Below are positions 27,300-39,628 of a stretch of 64,000 nucleotides of DNA, piece after piece. The notes below the pieces were generated by a model. It saw only the letters and a list, made by a program, of their open reading frames with translations, was not told the origin of the DNA and did not search any database. The DNA is from Adiantum capillus-veneris. Taxonomy: Eukaryota > Streptophyta > Polypodiopsida > Polypodiales > Pteridaceae. The stretch's first letter is position 1. Each line of letters opens with the position of its first letter. The DNA is taken from the NCBI GenBank assembly GCA_014529385.2, contig CM043950.1, positions 150,972,945 through 151,036,944 of the forward strand. Direction: 5' to 3'. Position numbers and translations under genes: made by a program.

Positions 27300-30200
27300 T
27301 CTTATAGGAGTTGACATCAATTCTTGTAGGCTTTTTGTGTCCATCATATATGAAACTGGACTTCATTGAGATGACACAATCTTCACCTCTAATATTGTCT
27401 CAAGTTTCTGTATAAAAGAAGGTAAATTTCTTAACATTTTGGGTTTACTCTCCACGGATACTTTTGTTCCTGCATCTCTATACAGTAATTGTACATCCCA
27501 AGGATAAATATCTTGGTCCATATTGTTTTTCGGTATTGGTGCTAATTGCAGTGTGGTACTACTATCATTTTGGTTTCTGATTGTCTTCCATAAGGATTGT
27601 GGCCACAAATGATCCACTTCAAGAATCGATTGTACCTCATGTGACATGGCCTTTTCTATTGATCTGTTGTGTTTGTAACCACCCTGGTATATCTAATGGA
27701 TTATCCTATTCACCTCTGATCTTGTCTCAAGTTCCCATATAAAAGAAGGTAAAGTTCTCAACATTCTAGGTTTACTCTCCATAGATACTTCTGTTCCTGC
27801 ATCTTTGTACAATGAGTGTATATCCCAAGGATAAATCATGGTCCATATTGTATTGGTGCTGATTGAAACGTGGTACTACCATCATCCAATGTAGGAATTG
27901 ATTGTACCTCATGAGACCTGGCCTTATCTATTGATCTATTGTGTTTACAACCACCCTCGTATCTAATGGCTTATCATCCCCCAATCTAGTTGGTTTGCTC
28001 ATTTTTTCCCCTTTTAGTGTGATTTTGTTCTCTGTTTTAGGTACAAGCACTATCTCTTCAGGGATGTTCAATATTTTAGACTGCATTAGAGCTTGGGTTG
28101 TCTCTATGAGGGGTCTGCATATTTCCAACCAACTTCTGGATGCTAATATATCAACAATATTTGTTCTAGTGTCTGATTTCTCTTCACTCTTGCCTCATAG
28201 ACTTGCATCATGGCATCTAAGTGTTTATTTACTTTCTCAACCAAGATTGAACCACTTGATGCAGATTTTGACTCTTCCACTCCCTTGACTTTTTCTTTGT
28301 TCTCTTGTTGACGCTTGAGTTGCTCCTTTGTTTGGTGTAGTTATATCTCTAAGGTTGTATTTTCCCTTAGTATTTTTGCCTTCATTTTGTCTCTTTTTTA
28401 TTTCCATGATTTTTCTTGAGTCCGTACTGATAAGCTTTCAAACTCAATTTTTTTAGGAGGTTTTGGATTGTCTACTTCTAGCTCAAGCTCTAGTCACCAC
28501 TTTGATAGGAAGTGTTGCAACTGACTCGGATCCACTAGAACAAGGTAAAACCTTGATGACAATCATAGTTTTTTTTCCCTTGTTTTCTGGGTTCTTTGCA
28601 CAATGTTGGATTAGGTATTCTTTTCAACATCTCTCATAAAATCCAAAAGAATTTGTTCTCTCAACTTTGTTTGAAAAAATTATGCCCAATGGTTACCTCC
28701 ATATTCATAGCATGGACCTTCCGACTGAGCAACTGTTGGTGCCCCCATTGGTTGTTCCATCGTGGGAGGATACCCTCTAGGTTTGTAGTTTTGGTTTTCT
28801 ATGAACTGAGCCTGTTTTTGTCTATTATGTACTAGATTCTAGTTGTTGATCCACATATGAAGATTTTGTAGACTCATCTACGCTTGCCCAAAAAGGTCAG
28901 TCCTTATATTTGTATATGATACTTCCTTAGGCTCTGTCATGTGAGTTTCTATATGCTCTTCATAATAAAAAGTTGGTGACATCATTTGTTGACTCATGAG
29001 TGGTTCTATCAGCTACGTGTATTAAACAATGGCTGGACTGTCTTGAGATAAATGTGGTTGTTGTCCCAACACAAGTTGTGGTTTGTCTCCCCCTTGTGCT
29101 GCAATGTTGGGTCCTATATGGTTCCTTGAAGACAGTGGCAATTGTTGCACCACTAGAGGTCCATATGGCCTTTCCCTCACATAATTCCAATTGTAAAGAC
29201 ACTCACTTGTATCGTGGTTGGTGTGTTTCTTCGTCAATTGTAGACCACTTCAATGCTCTTGGTATATTTGCTTCGTAGGGTTTTTGTTGTGGCAAATTGG
29301 GATTTTGTCGATAAGCTTGGTTCATTGTTTGAATTACTTCCTCTACCACTTGATCAACATTGTGTGATTGAAGTAGAAGTACTACATTTCATAGATGACT
29401 CATTGATGGTTGAAGAGGTACTATTGGTGGTTGAGTCCACATCTTCAGATACCTCTCTCTACATCTTATAATTGTCAACTAGACTCAATGCTTCTCTCGT
29501 GACTTTCTCAAATGTGGTGCACACCTTTAAGCACAAAATCCTTCTTGAGATCTCTATGAAGAAACCTGATATTCATTTATCTTGCGGTAGCTCTTGTATA
29601 GGACATCTCTCGATAACTTGTCTGAAGTGAATCAATGCTTCCTTCACTCTTTTGTTATCTTTTTTCTTAAAGGCATAGATTTGGAAAACCGTATTGTGCT
29701 TGATTCCTCTTTAGGAGAATTCCTCGACTAACTCTCACAAGAGTTGACTGATGTTTAGGAAATATTTGCTATTTAATGGCTGGAACCAAGTCAATTCTTT
29801 TCCTTCCAAGATCAAACCAAATCCTTGATAATGAGTGTGGCAATACGTAACTTGTTCAGCTCTTAAAACTTTTCTTAAAGAGTAAAACATGTGTCTATGG
29901 ATCCCTTGAACCATTGTACTTTTTGGGAGCACATTTTGCCACTTGAGAGGGTTGCATTCTTCATGTTTTTGCTACCATTATCATAGTTCTAGGCTCTCCT
30001 AATACAACTTCTCTCACTTTGTATCCATTAAAATTTACTCTAGTGGGAGTTCAATCATCACTCTCTCAGCAGGTCATAACTCTCTGGCTTTGGTAGGTAT
30101 CTGGAGCCCTTGTAGTTTGAATAGTGTCTAGAGCCACATTGCCCCAATGCATGGCCATTGAAACACTTGAACTCAAGGATCCCATCGGTCTACATATAAA

Positions 30201-30450
30201 AAAATGTGGTCAATTGAATGAATCTTCTATTCTAGTTCTTATAGGAGTCACCCTCACAGTTTCTAGTCTTTAGAGATAGTTGGTCTATATGTGCTAGGAG
30301 TGACATACTATTGATGAAGAGGTCTTCCAAAGTATGTATATTTCTCCAACTCCTTGTGGTCTATGATAGAGTATCATCGTCCATACTTATCAAGCAATAT
30401 CACTTGGGTATCATTACCTTCCTTGTACTTAAAAACATATAAGCATTACT
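27300..30450 (-). pseudogene. Gypsy element G3, gag
   Basis: This is the gag of the minus-strand gypsy element and is homologous to the G2 gag (40975-43876). The capsid part is at 29735-29932 (HYQGFGLILEGKELTWFQPL, matching FAGFGLTLEDDAATWFDSV in G2). The proline/glutamine region DKPQLVLGQQPHLSQDS (near 29040-29090) matches RPQLVLGQQPPLPSARM. The C-terminal part (PWDVQLLYRDAGTKVSVESK, then MLRNLPSFIQKLE, 27380-27520) matches the end of the G2 gag. The frame changes many times. A 327-bp internal tandem duplication is annotated separately. Confidence 0.75.
27384..27976. repeat. 327-bp tandem duplication inside G3 gag
   Basis: Copy 1 (27384-27710) and copy 2 (27711-27976) both begin CACCTCT and share TTGTCTCAAGTT, TATAAAAGAAGGTAAA, GGTTTACTCTCCA, CATCCCAAGGATAAAT-type phrases and GATTGTACCTCATG. 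Copy 2 lacks about 60 bases. The duplication falls in the C-terminal gag segment. Confidence 0.82.
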
Positions 30451-32870
30451 ACTCCATTAGTTCCCCAATAATGGTTTTTTCACACATATAATAGAGCATT
30501 TTCTCTCCGTTGTTGAATTTATAGAAACCCACATGTGTATTGTCAATGTTGACTTGAGCTAACATATTTATTCACCTAAGATTCACATCAAGAATGTCCA
30601 GCTTTGGCGGCTTTTCTTTAGGCTCAACATCAACCTTATCTTTGGTGCCTGTTAATGCCCATTTTCCACAACTAGATACATGGTTCCCTCATCATCGAAG
30701 TATTGATCGCCACTATAGTCCACAAGAAATATATCCTTGAATTTGATAGGTCACTCTTCTAATTTCACACATAATGATCCATACCACCTTTGTATATTTT
30801 AGCACCCTATTCGTTCTCAAATTATTATTTCAAATGAAAAAGTTTCATGGTTGGTGCAGGTTCGGATGGTTCTGCCCCATGGTTGTTCCTTCTTTAAAGC
30901 TCACACTCTTGATTCCATTAGCCATATAGGTATACAATCTCTTTGAACAAGTATCAAAAATGATTTTCTCTATGATCAGCTCTAAGGTCCGCAACGGTCC
31001 TTGATTAACACTCTCTACTATTGATATATGACTAACTTGGTCTCTAACATTAGGGCTTCTACTTTGATATAGTCTACGTGATAAAAGTACACCAAGAAAT
31101 CACTTTTGAAAAACCTTGACTTGCTACCTTTTGAGATGCATCTAGATCCTCCGCTTGAAAGCACGATGGCTGCACACTCTAGATCTTGAAATCTTTACAA
31201 AAGACACTTGGTGGCGATGAGTTTGCAATCACTCTATTAGTCAAAATTTGAAATCAACAAAATTTATAGCAGTTTTGGAAAAATCTTGTTTTGCTGCAAA
31301 ATCAAAGAATTATTCAAATTTGAAAAGATCACTATGATCTTAGGAACAAGTGCTAGCTATAGTATAAGTCTCGACTCAATATGTGACAAAGGAACATGGA
31401 TCATGATCCATGTACCTTTGTGTCAGATCTTAGTGAAACTTGGTACACAGCTTTTTCTTAGCCCACTGATCCCAACTATATGTCTTTTATTTGACTTGGA
31501 TCAATTTAGGTCACCCAAAAGTCAAACCCTATGTCTGCTTGGTGATTTTTGGACTTGAAGTGGTTTTGCCCCCGTTTGACACACCTTTTGAAGGTTTTTG
31601 GCCACCTTGATTTAGAAGTTTTGTTTGTATTGGTCACTGCTACAAATCTATATACAATCTCTATCCAAAAAATCAGAAAAGGTACATGGATCACGATCCA
31701 TGTTCCATCAGTTTTGGACCCCAAATTTGGCTTGATGATTACTAGTTGTTTCAGTAGTCTACTCCATCAACACTGAGTTTTAGATTTGAAAAACTTTGTG
31801 TCAATCAAAAGAAATTTTTTGTGTTTGCCTCAAAGTTTTTAAGTAGCTACTGCTTTTTTGATGATTTGATCTTTGTTTTTGCAATTTTTTCTATGGTGCC
31901 GTTTGTAACAGTTTCTCTAAATGTTGGTAGCTATCTACTACTCAAATATTAGCCTCATATGGTCAAAAGGTACATGTTGGTAGCTATCTACTGCTCAAAT
32001 ATTAGCCTCATATGGTCAAAAGGTACATGGATTATGATCCATGTTTCATAGCATTTTGGCATGAAACTTTTGTGCCCTATAGAGGTCAATTCTCACCCTT
32101 TTTCGAATTTGGATCTCTGAAAGTTAAAAAGGCCCAAATTTTGGTCAAACTCTAAGGTTTTTGTGCTTTTTGCCAAATTTCTTAATTTTGAGTGTGTTTT
32201 TAGTGCCAATTTTTGTCCAAATTTGTGGTTTGGTGATCCCCTTTTTCCATGAATTTTTGTGTTTGATAAGCTTTTAAGGTATGACCATCAAATTTTCCAA
32301 TTTTTAGAGTTATGGTCAAACTTACCAAAATATGGCTTTTTGTAATTTTTGTCCTAAAATTTTCAGCCCCATCTGATGACAAAGGTTGTACTTAGCCTAG
32401 TCCTACATGCTCAAATGAATCTAGGAATAAAAAATAAACAAACTGTGCAAATTTGAAAGTGAAATGGATGACGTAGTAGTACTTTCAAAGCATTGAGAAA
32501 AAAGCAGAATGAAATTCCTTTCGTATCTCCTCACAACTCCCTATGCCTCTCAAGAGTAGATCTAGCAAGTCACCGACCCCTAGCCTCTACCAAACACTAA
32601 ACCACTTGTCTAACTGCTTGATTGCTAAGCTGTAAATGAAACAAATATCAAAATCTAAAGACAAGAAATCTATGACTATGACTAGGTCACTCATCACCTA
32701 AGGATCACTATCCTTGATAATGGTACTGACAAGCGTAAGCGCAAAATGGACCCCATAAGCCTCTACGCTAGGACCGTGCACGTCGAACTCGTCATGGGTA
32801 GTGAACAGGGGGCACCACCTAGCTATGAGCATCTAGGACGCAAACAGTAGCGATGCAAATAACACTAATC
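30451..32870. other. AT-rich 5' region of G3 with palindromes, no gene seen
   Basis: Three palindromic phrases of the form ACATGGATCATGATCCATGT lie at about 31394-31413, 31684-31703 and 32022-32041. A 53-bp tandem duplication lies at 31921-32026. The position upstream of the minus-strand G3 gag suits a 5' untranslated or LTR region, but no LTR end could be fixed. Short open frames (31286-31776, 32200-32382) are not supported. Confidence 0.4.
31921..32026. repeat. 53-bp tandem duplication
   Basis: ATGTTGGTAGCTATCTACT through CAAAAGGTAC occurs at 31921-31973 and 31974-32026 with one visible mismatch. It is very recent. Confidence 0.9.
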
Positions 32871-32875
32871 ATAGC

Positions 32876-34020
<1,145 letters not shown>

Positions 34021-34343
34021 GCATTGATAATGACTTCTTCATCCTGGTATATGTCTTTAGCATAGGCATCCGGCTCTTCTAAACTTGGTAAAAGTTCCTA
34101 GATCTGCTCAAAAGTAGATTGTAGCACATCACTAATATAGTTGTCTTCCACCTGTTTTCCCTTCACATCCTCTGTCAAAACCATAGCATCCTCATCCTTG
34201 TATATACACTCATGTGCATCTTCAAACGAATCAAAAGGAGCGTCCAAATCATCTATCATAGCTGACGAGTTTGCATCATCCTCTAAGTCGCTTTGAGCCG
34301 TTTCAGTCGCTTGGATAGCATCATGAGAGTCATTATCATGAGA
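34021..34343 (-). pseudogene. Acidic reading frame, possible continuation of the R2 gag-like ORF
   Basis: The minus strand is open over about 107 codons with one stop (complement at 34098-34100). It is strikingly acidic, for example ETAQSDLEDDANSSAMIDDL and DAPFDSFEDAHECIYKDEDA. Similar acidic, non-catalytic sequence follows the gag-like domain in R1 (57000-57700) and R2. It directly abuts the G2 5' LTR, so it may be the half of the R2 ORF displaced when G2 inserted. Its match to R1 is by character, not by clear alignment. Confidence 0.35.
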
Positions 34344-34362
34344 TACGAAGGTTACAAGACCT

Positions 34363-35165
34363 TGTTGACCGCTGGGTCAACAACACAAAATAACTCAAGT
34401 TTCATACCAAAGTCTTATCTTTTGCGAGTTATGAAATGCTACGGATTATGGCTATAAACATCATTTGTAATGAGTAGTTATTCTAGTTTCAGAAGCCGGG
34501 GTGCAATGGCACTTCCAGATTGTAAAAACAAAGCCATTTGACCCTTTCAACCCCATTTTTGGTTAAACCTAAGGTAGCCTTAGTATATAAGGTACCTAGG
34601 TCATTTTGTAAAGAGACTTTTATCATAATCAAAACGTTAGCGCTACCGTCTACTGTGTGTGAGAGAGAAAGAGAGTGAGCGTGAGCTTCATCCTCTCGCT
34701 ACGCTCGGCTCGCTCAACACATTCGAGATCCGACTGCACCATTGCTGTAGGCTCGAGGAGAGCTACGCGATGACGCCAAGCATTCCACGCGAGACGAAGC
34801 GCACACGCCGACGCATCTACGAGCTATTTGTGGCCGTAAGTGTATCAAACGATGTTTTTTTTCTGTGTGCTAGTATTCTATAGAATCGTGGCGACATAAG
34901 CTACGCATAGGTACTCATAAATTTTAGTTTCGGGCACTTTCAAAATTATGTTCTGTCAGCCTACGCGTTTTCCGCAGATGGGTTTAGAGTGAGGGTTTTG
35001 AGTGTAGAAGCTTAGGGACAGGTGTATCCTAGTGAGGGGATGCTGTTCCTTAAGTTTCGTATGAATCTGGCATGACTAGGTGAGTTACCTTCTGCGTGTG
35101 TGTATGTGGCTAGGTGGTGTAGTTGAGAGCAGTGAGGTTCTTGATTGTGGTTTAGTTGGCCTTCC
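34363..35165 (+). mobile_element. 5' LTR of gypsy element G2 (region shared with 3' LTR)
   Basis: It begins TGTTGACCGCTGGGTCAACA, itself an 8-bp inverted repeat, and is collinear without net indels with 48047-48849 (803 bp each). By eye there are roughly 20-25 mismatches, about 97% identity. A TATATAA box lies at 34584-34590 and a pyrimidine/purine-rich leader follows. Identity ends at GGCCTTCC. The true LTR may extend into the palindromic repeats that follow, because the 3' copy looks truncated there. A 74-codon frame at 34659-34883 is repeated in the other LTR but shows no protein family. Confidence 0.85.
34584..34590 (+). promoter_or_regulatory. Candidate TATA box in G2 5' LTR
   Basis: TATATAA followed by GGTACC, 221 bases into the LTR, with an identical copy at 48268-48274. 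The position is usual for a U3 promoter. Confidence 0.5.
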
Positions 35166-36196
35166 GCGTAGGATGTCTACAGGGTGATCTGGGCACTTTT
35201 TTGAAATTCTAAGTTAACCAGTGTGTTCAGAAGGTAGGTTTTACCTTATTTTCACCTGGAAAGGGGAACTTGACCATATCTTGACTGGATAAGGCCAGAT
35301 AGACTGAAATTACCAGACATCCTACCCAAATTGTGCCAAGGCATTATTCCAAGACCAAAACCATAGGATGGCTGTAGGAGCATGATCTGCATGATATATT
35401 GAGTGACTGAGAGAGTTTTCATCTCATTTGGGGGAGAAACGGGGGTCCTAAGCAGACTTTAGCAATTTTGATTGAAAAAGGCAAGGATAGCTAGTTTTGG
35501 GGTCTTTTGACATCCAAACCGAAATCTAAGCATACCACTGGGTTACTGACATCAAGGGGAAGCTGTGGGACAAGTCTTGGGTCAAACAGGCCAAAAAGAC
35601 ATCCTACGCATAGGATGTCTTCTGTGTGATTTTGGACTCTAAACAAAATTCTGAGCATACCACAATGATCAGCATCTTAAGGAGAGTCTGTGGTTCAAAT
35701 TTGGGGCAATTCTGAGCAGTTAGACATCCTACGCGTAGGACGTCTATTGCATAATTCTGAGACCAAAATTCTATTGTGACCATACCATGCTGTCATATAG
35801 CCTTAGATAAGTCTCCTAAGCAAATTTGGTCCAGTTTGGAGTTGATTTGACTGGTGAATTCATCAGAACAGACATCAGGCTTCTGAAGCAGATTCTTAAT
35901 CATTTGACCAACCTATAGGTGTCAGAATCAAAAATTAAAAATAGCTGTGAGTTTAGCACATCAAGGGGAAGCTACAGTGCAAGTTTGAGCTGAAACAAAG
36001 AAAAAAGACATACTATGCGTAGTATGTCTCCAGCTTGATTTAGGACTCCAAACCAACTTATGAGCACACCACTGTGATCAGCACATCAAGGAGAAGCTCG
36101 GGTGAAAATTTCAAGTCATTCTGAGCAAAAAAAAATCCTACGCGTAGGATGTCTCAAGGCCATTTTAAAATCCAAATGAAATTCTGAGCATACCAT
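35166..36196 (+). repeat. Tandem 120-147-bp units each with a GACATCCTACGCGTAGGATGTC palindrome
   Basis: Clear palindromes lie at about 35598-35619, 35723-35744, 36007-36028 and 36135-36154. One more lies beyond the C3 insertion at 40510-40532. Half or degenerate copies lie at about 35166, 35322 and 35871. Units share the order GAGCATACCAC, TGATCAGCA, ATCAAGGRGAAGCT, AAATTTGG, TCTGAGCA, palindrome, GACTCYAAA. After removing C3 the spacing is about 125, 147, 137, 125 and 123 bp. The array lies between the shared LTR region and the gag of G2. Confidence 0.82.
36192..36196. repeat. Target site duplication of C3, left copy
   Basis: ACCAT precedes the TG of the left LTR. The same five bases follow the right LTR at 40447-40451. 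Confidence 0.95.
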
Positions 36197-36854
36197 TGTT
36201 AAGTATGGAGCCTGAATTATCCTTGTAATTTTCTGTGGTAAAAGCGCACATTTGTAAGGCCCCCATTATGAGGAGAAGCCATCGTGTGTGAAGGAAAATC
36301 ACTCACCGGAAACCAAAATTTTCACGGACAAGAATCAGGGGCAACTTTAAAGGCCGGAATATTCTTTTTCGCCGGAATATTATGGCCGGACGGCGGCCGG
36401 AAAGTGGTCGGAAAACAACCGGTCGGTTTGCCGGTAGTGAATGGCCGATGGCCGGTGGTCGGAAGTCAATGGCCGGTGGCCGGTGGTCGGAAGTCAATGG
36501 CCGGTGGCCGGTGGCCGAATTCAAAAGCGGACTTGTCTTCTCAAGGGCGGCCACACATGGGCGGATTGGAGGGTCCGATTTGGACTTATTCGCACAAGGG
36601 CGGCTACACATGGCTGTCTCTCATAAGAGAGGGCAGCCCTTTTGGCCTATAAAAGGAGGCCATTTCTACACACATTTCATAGTGTGAAGTTGATGCAACA
36701 AGGTGAGTGTGAAGTGGTGAGAGTGAAGCAAGGCGGGAGCTCTATCAAGGGTTTAATCCCTTTGTAAACTACTTCTTCTTTTGAAGTACTAAAGCCATTG
36801 AGTGCCTGCTTTCCCGTGGACGTAGCCCACATTGGGTGAACCACGTATATCGTG

Positions 36855-36901
<47 letters not shown>

Positions 36902-36985
36902 CTATAATATCGTGTATATAAATCTGTCTCTCTCCATTAAGTAATCTACTCAATTATCTATTTAGCTACGTCGTATTTCCCAACA
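36197..36985 (+). mobile_element. 5' LTR of copia element C3
   Basis: The 789-bp LTR runs from TGTTAAGTATGGAGCC to CCCAACA. It has about 13 mismatches to the 3' LTR (39629-40446). The 29-bp length difference comes from a CT run (40 versus 64 bases) plus one ACTCT. U3 carries a GC-rich minisatellite (about 36430-36520, period near 29 bp, built on TGGCCGGTGGTCGGAAGTCA) and a TATAAAAG box at 36648-36655. Open frames at 36284-36687 are translations of this minisatellite. Confidence 0.97.
36648..36655 (+). promoter_or_regulatory. TATA box of C3 5' LTR
   Basis: TATAAAAG followed by GAGGCC, about 450 bases into the LTR and duplicated at 40080-40087. It probably drives element transcription. Confidence 0.65.
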
Positions 36986-36987
36986 AC

Positions 36988-37000
36988 TGGTATCAGAGCA
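36988..37000 (+). other. Primer-binding site of C3
   Basis: TGGTATCAGAGCA starts three bases after the LTR. It is a perfect initiator-Met-type copia primer site. Confidence 0.92.
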
Positions 37001-37058
37001 AGGTTTGCTCGTAGCTAAATTATCTCAAGGAAAGGATTCCTTGAATTGAGTGGGAGTT

Positions 37059-37870
37059 ATGGCGGAGGAAGGGAAGCTCAAGATTGAGAAGTTCAACGGC
37101 AAAAACTACCAACATTGGAAGATGCAGATTGAAGACTATCTCTACCAGAAGGACCTCTATTTGCCACTAGGCGGTCTTGCGAAGAAGCCCGCAACAATGC
37201 CAGATAAAGCATGGATTGTCCTTGATCGAAAGGCACTGGGAACAATCCGGTTAAGCTTGGCGTCAACGGTGGCCTTCAATGTTTCAGAGATGAAGACCAC
37301 GGAGGACTTGATGAAGTCACTTGACAACTTCTAAGAGAAACCATCGGCATCCAATAAGGTATTTCTTATGAAGCGCTTGTTCAATCTAAAGATGGCAGAG
37401 AATGGTTCAGTTGCAGAACACCTAAATGACTTTAACACAAACATAAGTCAACTTCGATCAGTGAAAATCAATTTCGATGACAAAGTGCGAGCTCTTCTTA
37501 TACTATCATCTCTACCGGATAGTTGGGACAGCCTTGTGATGGCTGTAAGTAATTCTATCTCTGGCACAAATACTCTTAAGTTTGATGATGTTGTGGGTGT
37601 TCTCCTAAGCGAGGAAATGCGAAGGAGAAGCACAGGAGAATCATCAAGTGCTGCACTATCAGTGGAAACAAGAGGAAGGCCTAAGGAGAGGTTCAAAAAC
37701 CAAAAGGGTCGTGATCGCTCAAGGCAGAGCAAGTCACGCACAAAGTCAGTTCTTGAATGTTGGAACTACGGCAAGAAGGGCCACGTCAAGAAGGATTTCT
37801 GGTCCAAGAAGAAGAAGGAGACAGAGTCTCAAGACAACAAGCCAACATCAGAGGCCAATGTGGCAGGTAA
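37059..37870 (+). pseudogene. Copia element C3, gag
   Basis: Gag starts at ATG 37059 (MAEEGKLKIEKFNGKNYQHW). This is preferred over the upstream in-frame GTG at 37050 because C1 starts at the same place. One stop (TAA 37332-37334) interrupts the otherwise open frame, which resumes without shift. The core includes LPLGGLAKKPATM, GTIRLSLASTVAFNVSEMKT and VRALLILSSLPDSWDSLVMA. The zinc knuckle reads CWNYGKKGHVKKDFW. Two of the four ligands are lost (Cys to Tyr, Cys to Phe) compared with CWNCGKKGHVKKDCW in C1. RNA packaging by this copy would be impaired. Confidence 0.93.
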
Positions 37871-38709
37871 AGTAGAGCAAGATGCTCTAATTCTCTCATT
37901 AGACAATGTGTCTAATTCCTGGATAGTAGATTCCGGGGCTTCATTCCATGCGACACCACACAAGCAACATTTCCAAGACTACACCAAAGGTAATTTTGGG
38001 TATGTATACTTGGGAGATGATGAAGCTTGTGAGATTGTCGGCAAAGGTACAGTTTCTGTCAAAACTGCTAACGGAAATGAATGGAAGCTTAAAGATGTTA
38101 GGCATGTTCCTTCTCTTCGCAAAAATTTAATCTCTACAGGACAATTGGACGATGAAGGTCACAACATTGCATTCGGAAACAAACGGTGGAAGATCTCAAA
38201 GGGATCTTTGGTGGTTGCCAAGGGTGAAAAAGTCGGTACACTTTACTTGTGTACTGTTAGCACGCAACCTTCAGCTTGTGCAGCAACTACAGAAGTTGAC
38301 AGTGCGGTGTGGCACTACCGACTTGGGCATATGAGTGCCAAAGGAATGCAAATCCTTCAAACAAAGAAGCTTCTACCAGGTTTGAAAGAAGTGGACTTAG
38401 AGTTCTGTGAAGATTGTGTTTATGGTAAACAAAAGAGGATAAAATTTCAAAAATCAGGAAATGAAAGAAAAAATTAAAAACTTGAGTTGGTTCATTCTGA
38501 TGTTTGGGGTCCTGCAAGTACACCATCACTTGGTGGCTCATTGTACTATGTAACATTCATAGACGATGCGACTAGAAAAACATGGGTTTATGTCATGAAG
38601 AATAAATCCGATGTATTTTCCATATTTCAAAGGTGGAAAGCCTTTGTGGAGAATGAAACAGGTACCAAGGTTAAATGCCTCATATCCGATAATGGAGGCG
38701 AATATTGCA
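37871..38709 (+). pseudogene. Copia element C3, protease and N-terminal integrase
   Basis: Same frame as gag. The protease block SWIVDSGASFHATPHKQHF (37915-37970) has an intact DSGA. The pre-integrase block VWHYRLGHMSAKGMQILQTK is at 38310-38365, with a CEDCVYGKQKR zinc end. A stop (TAA 38475-38477) is followed in frame by the integrase core LVHSDVWGPASTPSLGGSLY. The core reaches the second aspartate (ISDNGGEYC, near 38685-38710) and then breaks off. The third catalytic residue and the rest of integrase are deleted. Confidence 0.92.
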
Positions 38710-39568
38710 GGATACAAAGAGGTGCTACAAAGAGGATACTTGGTATGAAAATATCAAGGGACAGGACGAAGAAGACAATAAAGCTATCTCCAGAAGATTA
38801 CATCAAGAAGGTAATAGAAAGGTTCGCAATGCAAAATGCAAAACCAGTTTCTACACCTTTGGCTGGTCATTTTAAACTAACGATGGATATGTGTCCAAAG
38901 ACACAAGAGGAGATAGCCTATATGTCTAAAGTTCCATATGCTGCAGTGGTAGGTTCTCTAATGTATGCTATGGTCATGCAGTGGGAGTTGTGAGTAGGTT
39001 CATGGACAACCCAGGTAAAGAGCATTGGCAAGCTGTGAAGTGGATACTTAGGTATCTAAAAGGGACAACAACAAATGCTTTGTATTTTGGAGGAACCGAT
39101 ATTTTTCTAGAAGGGTATGCTGATGCAGATATGGCAGGTGACAAAGATACTTGAAGGAGCACTACTGGCTATGTGTTCACGGTTGGAGGCACAGCAGTAA
39201 GCTGGGCTTCAAAGCTGCAGAAAGTGGTTTCACTTTCTACCACGGAAGCAGAGTATGTAGCAATGACGGAGGCAAGCAAAGAAATTCTGTGGCTTCATAG
39301 ATTTTTAGAAGAGCTTGGATTCAAACAAGACAATTGTGTCTTGTACAGTGATAGCCAAAGCGCTATCCATCTTGCAAAGAACTCAGCCTTTCACTCAAGG
39401 ACAAAGCACATTGAGGTGAGATATCACTTCATACGCACTCTTTTGGAAGAGGGACAACTAAAGCTAGGAAAGGTGCATACAAGTGAAAATCCTGCAGACA
39501 TGTTTACAAAGGTGGTCAACAAGGAGAAGTTGAGCTTTTGCTCATCTTCAATCGGCATTCAAGGATAA
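38710..39568 (+). pseudogene. Copia element C3, C-terminal reverse transcriptase and RNase H
   Basis: The sequence jumps directly from integrase to the end of RT (GATKRILGMKISRDRTKKTI), still in frame, so the RT catalytic YVDD region is absent. The frame ends at 38993 after a small deletion of the usual CTRPDI segment. The continuation HAVGVVSRFMDNPGKEHWQA lies in another frame from 38975 and has a stop at 39152-39154. RNase H is then intact (39173-39568): [33 protein letters not shown] and [15 protein letters not shown], ending NPADMFTK. The element is non-autonomous. Confidence 0.92.
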
Positions 39569-39615
39569 GAAGCCAGAATGGAAAGCAGTCATAGGTTTGG
39601 TTTGGAGATCAGTCT

Positions 39616-39628
39616 CCAAGTGGGAGAT
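39616..39628 (+). other. Polypurine tract of C3
   Basis: CCAAGTGGGAGAT immediately before the TG of the 3' LTR is the standard copia second-strand priming site. Confidence 0.85.

Noticed and set aside
36284-36687. Frames rich in Gly, Arg, Trp and Pro (also at 39716-40119)
   Set aside because: They lie in the U3 minisatellite of the C3 LTRs, on both strands, and appear twice only because LTRs are duplicated.
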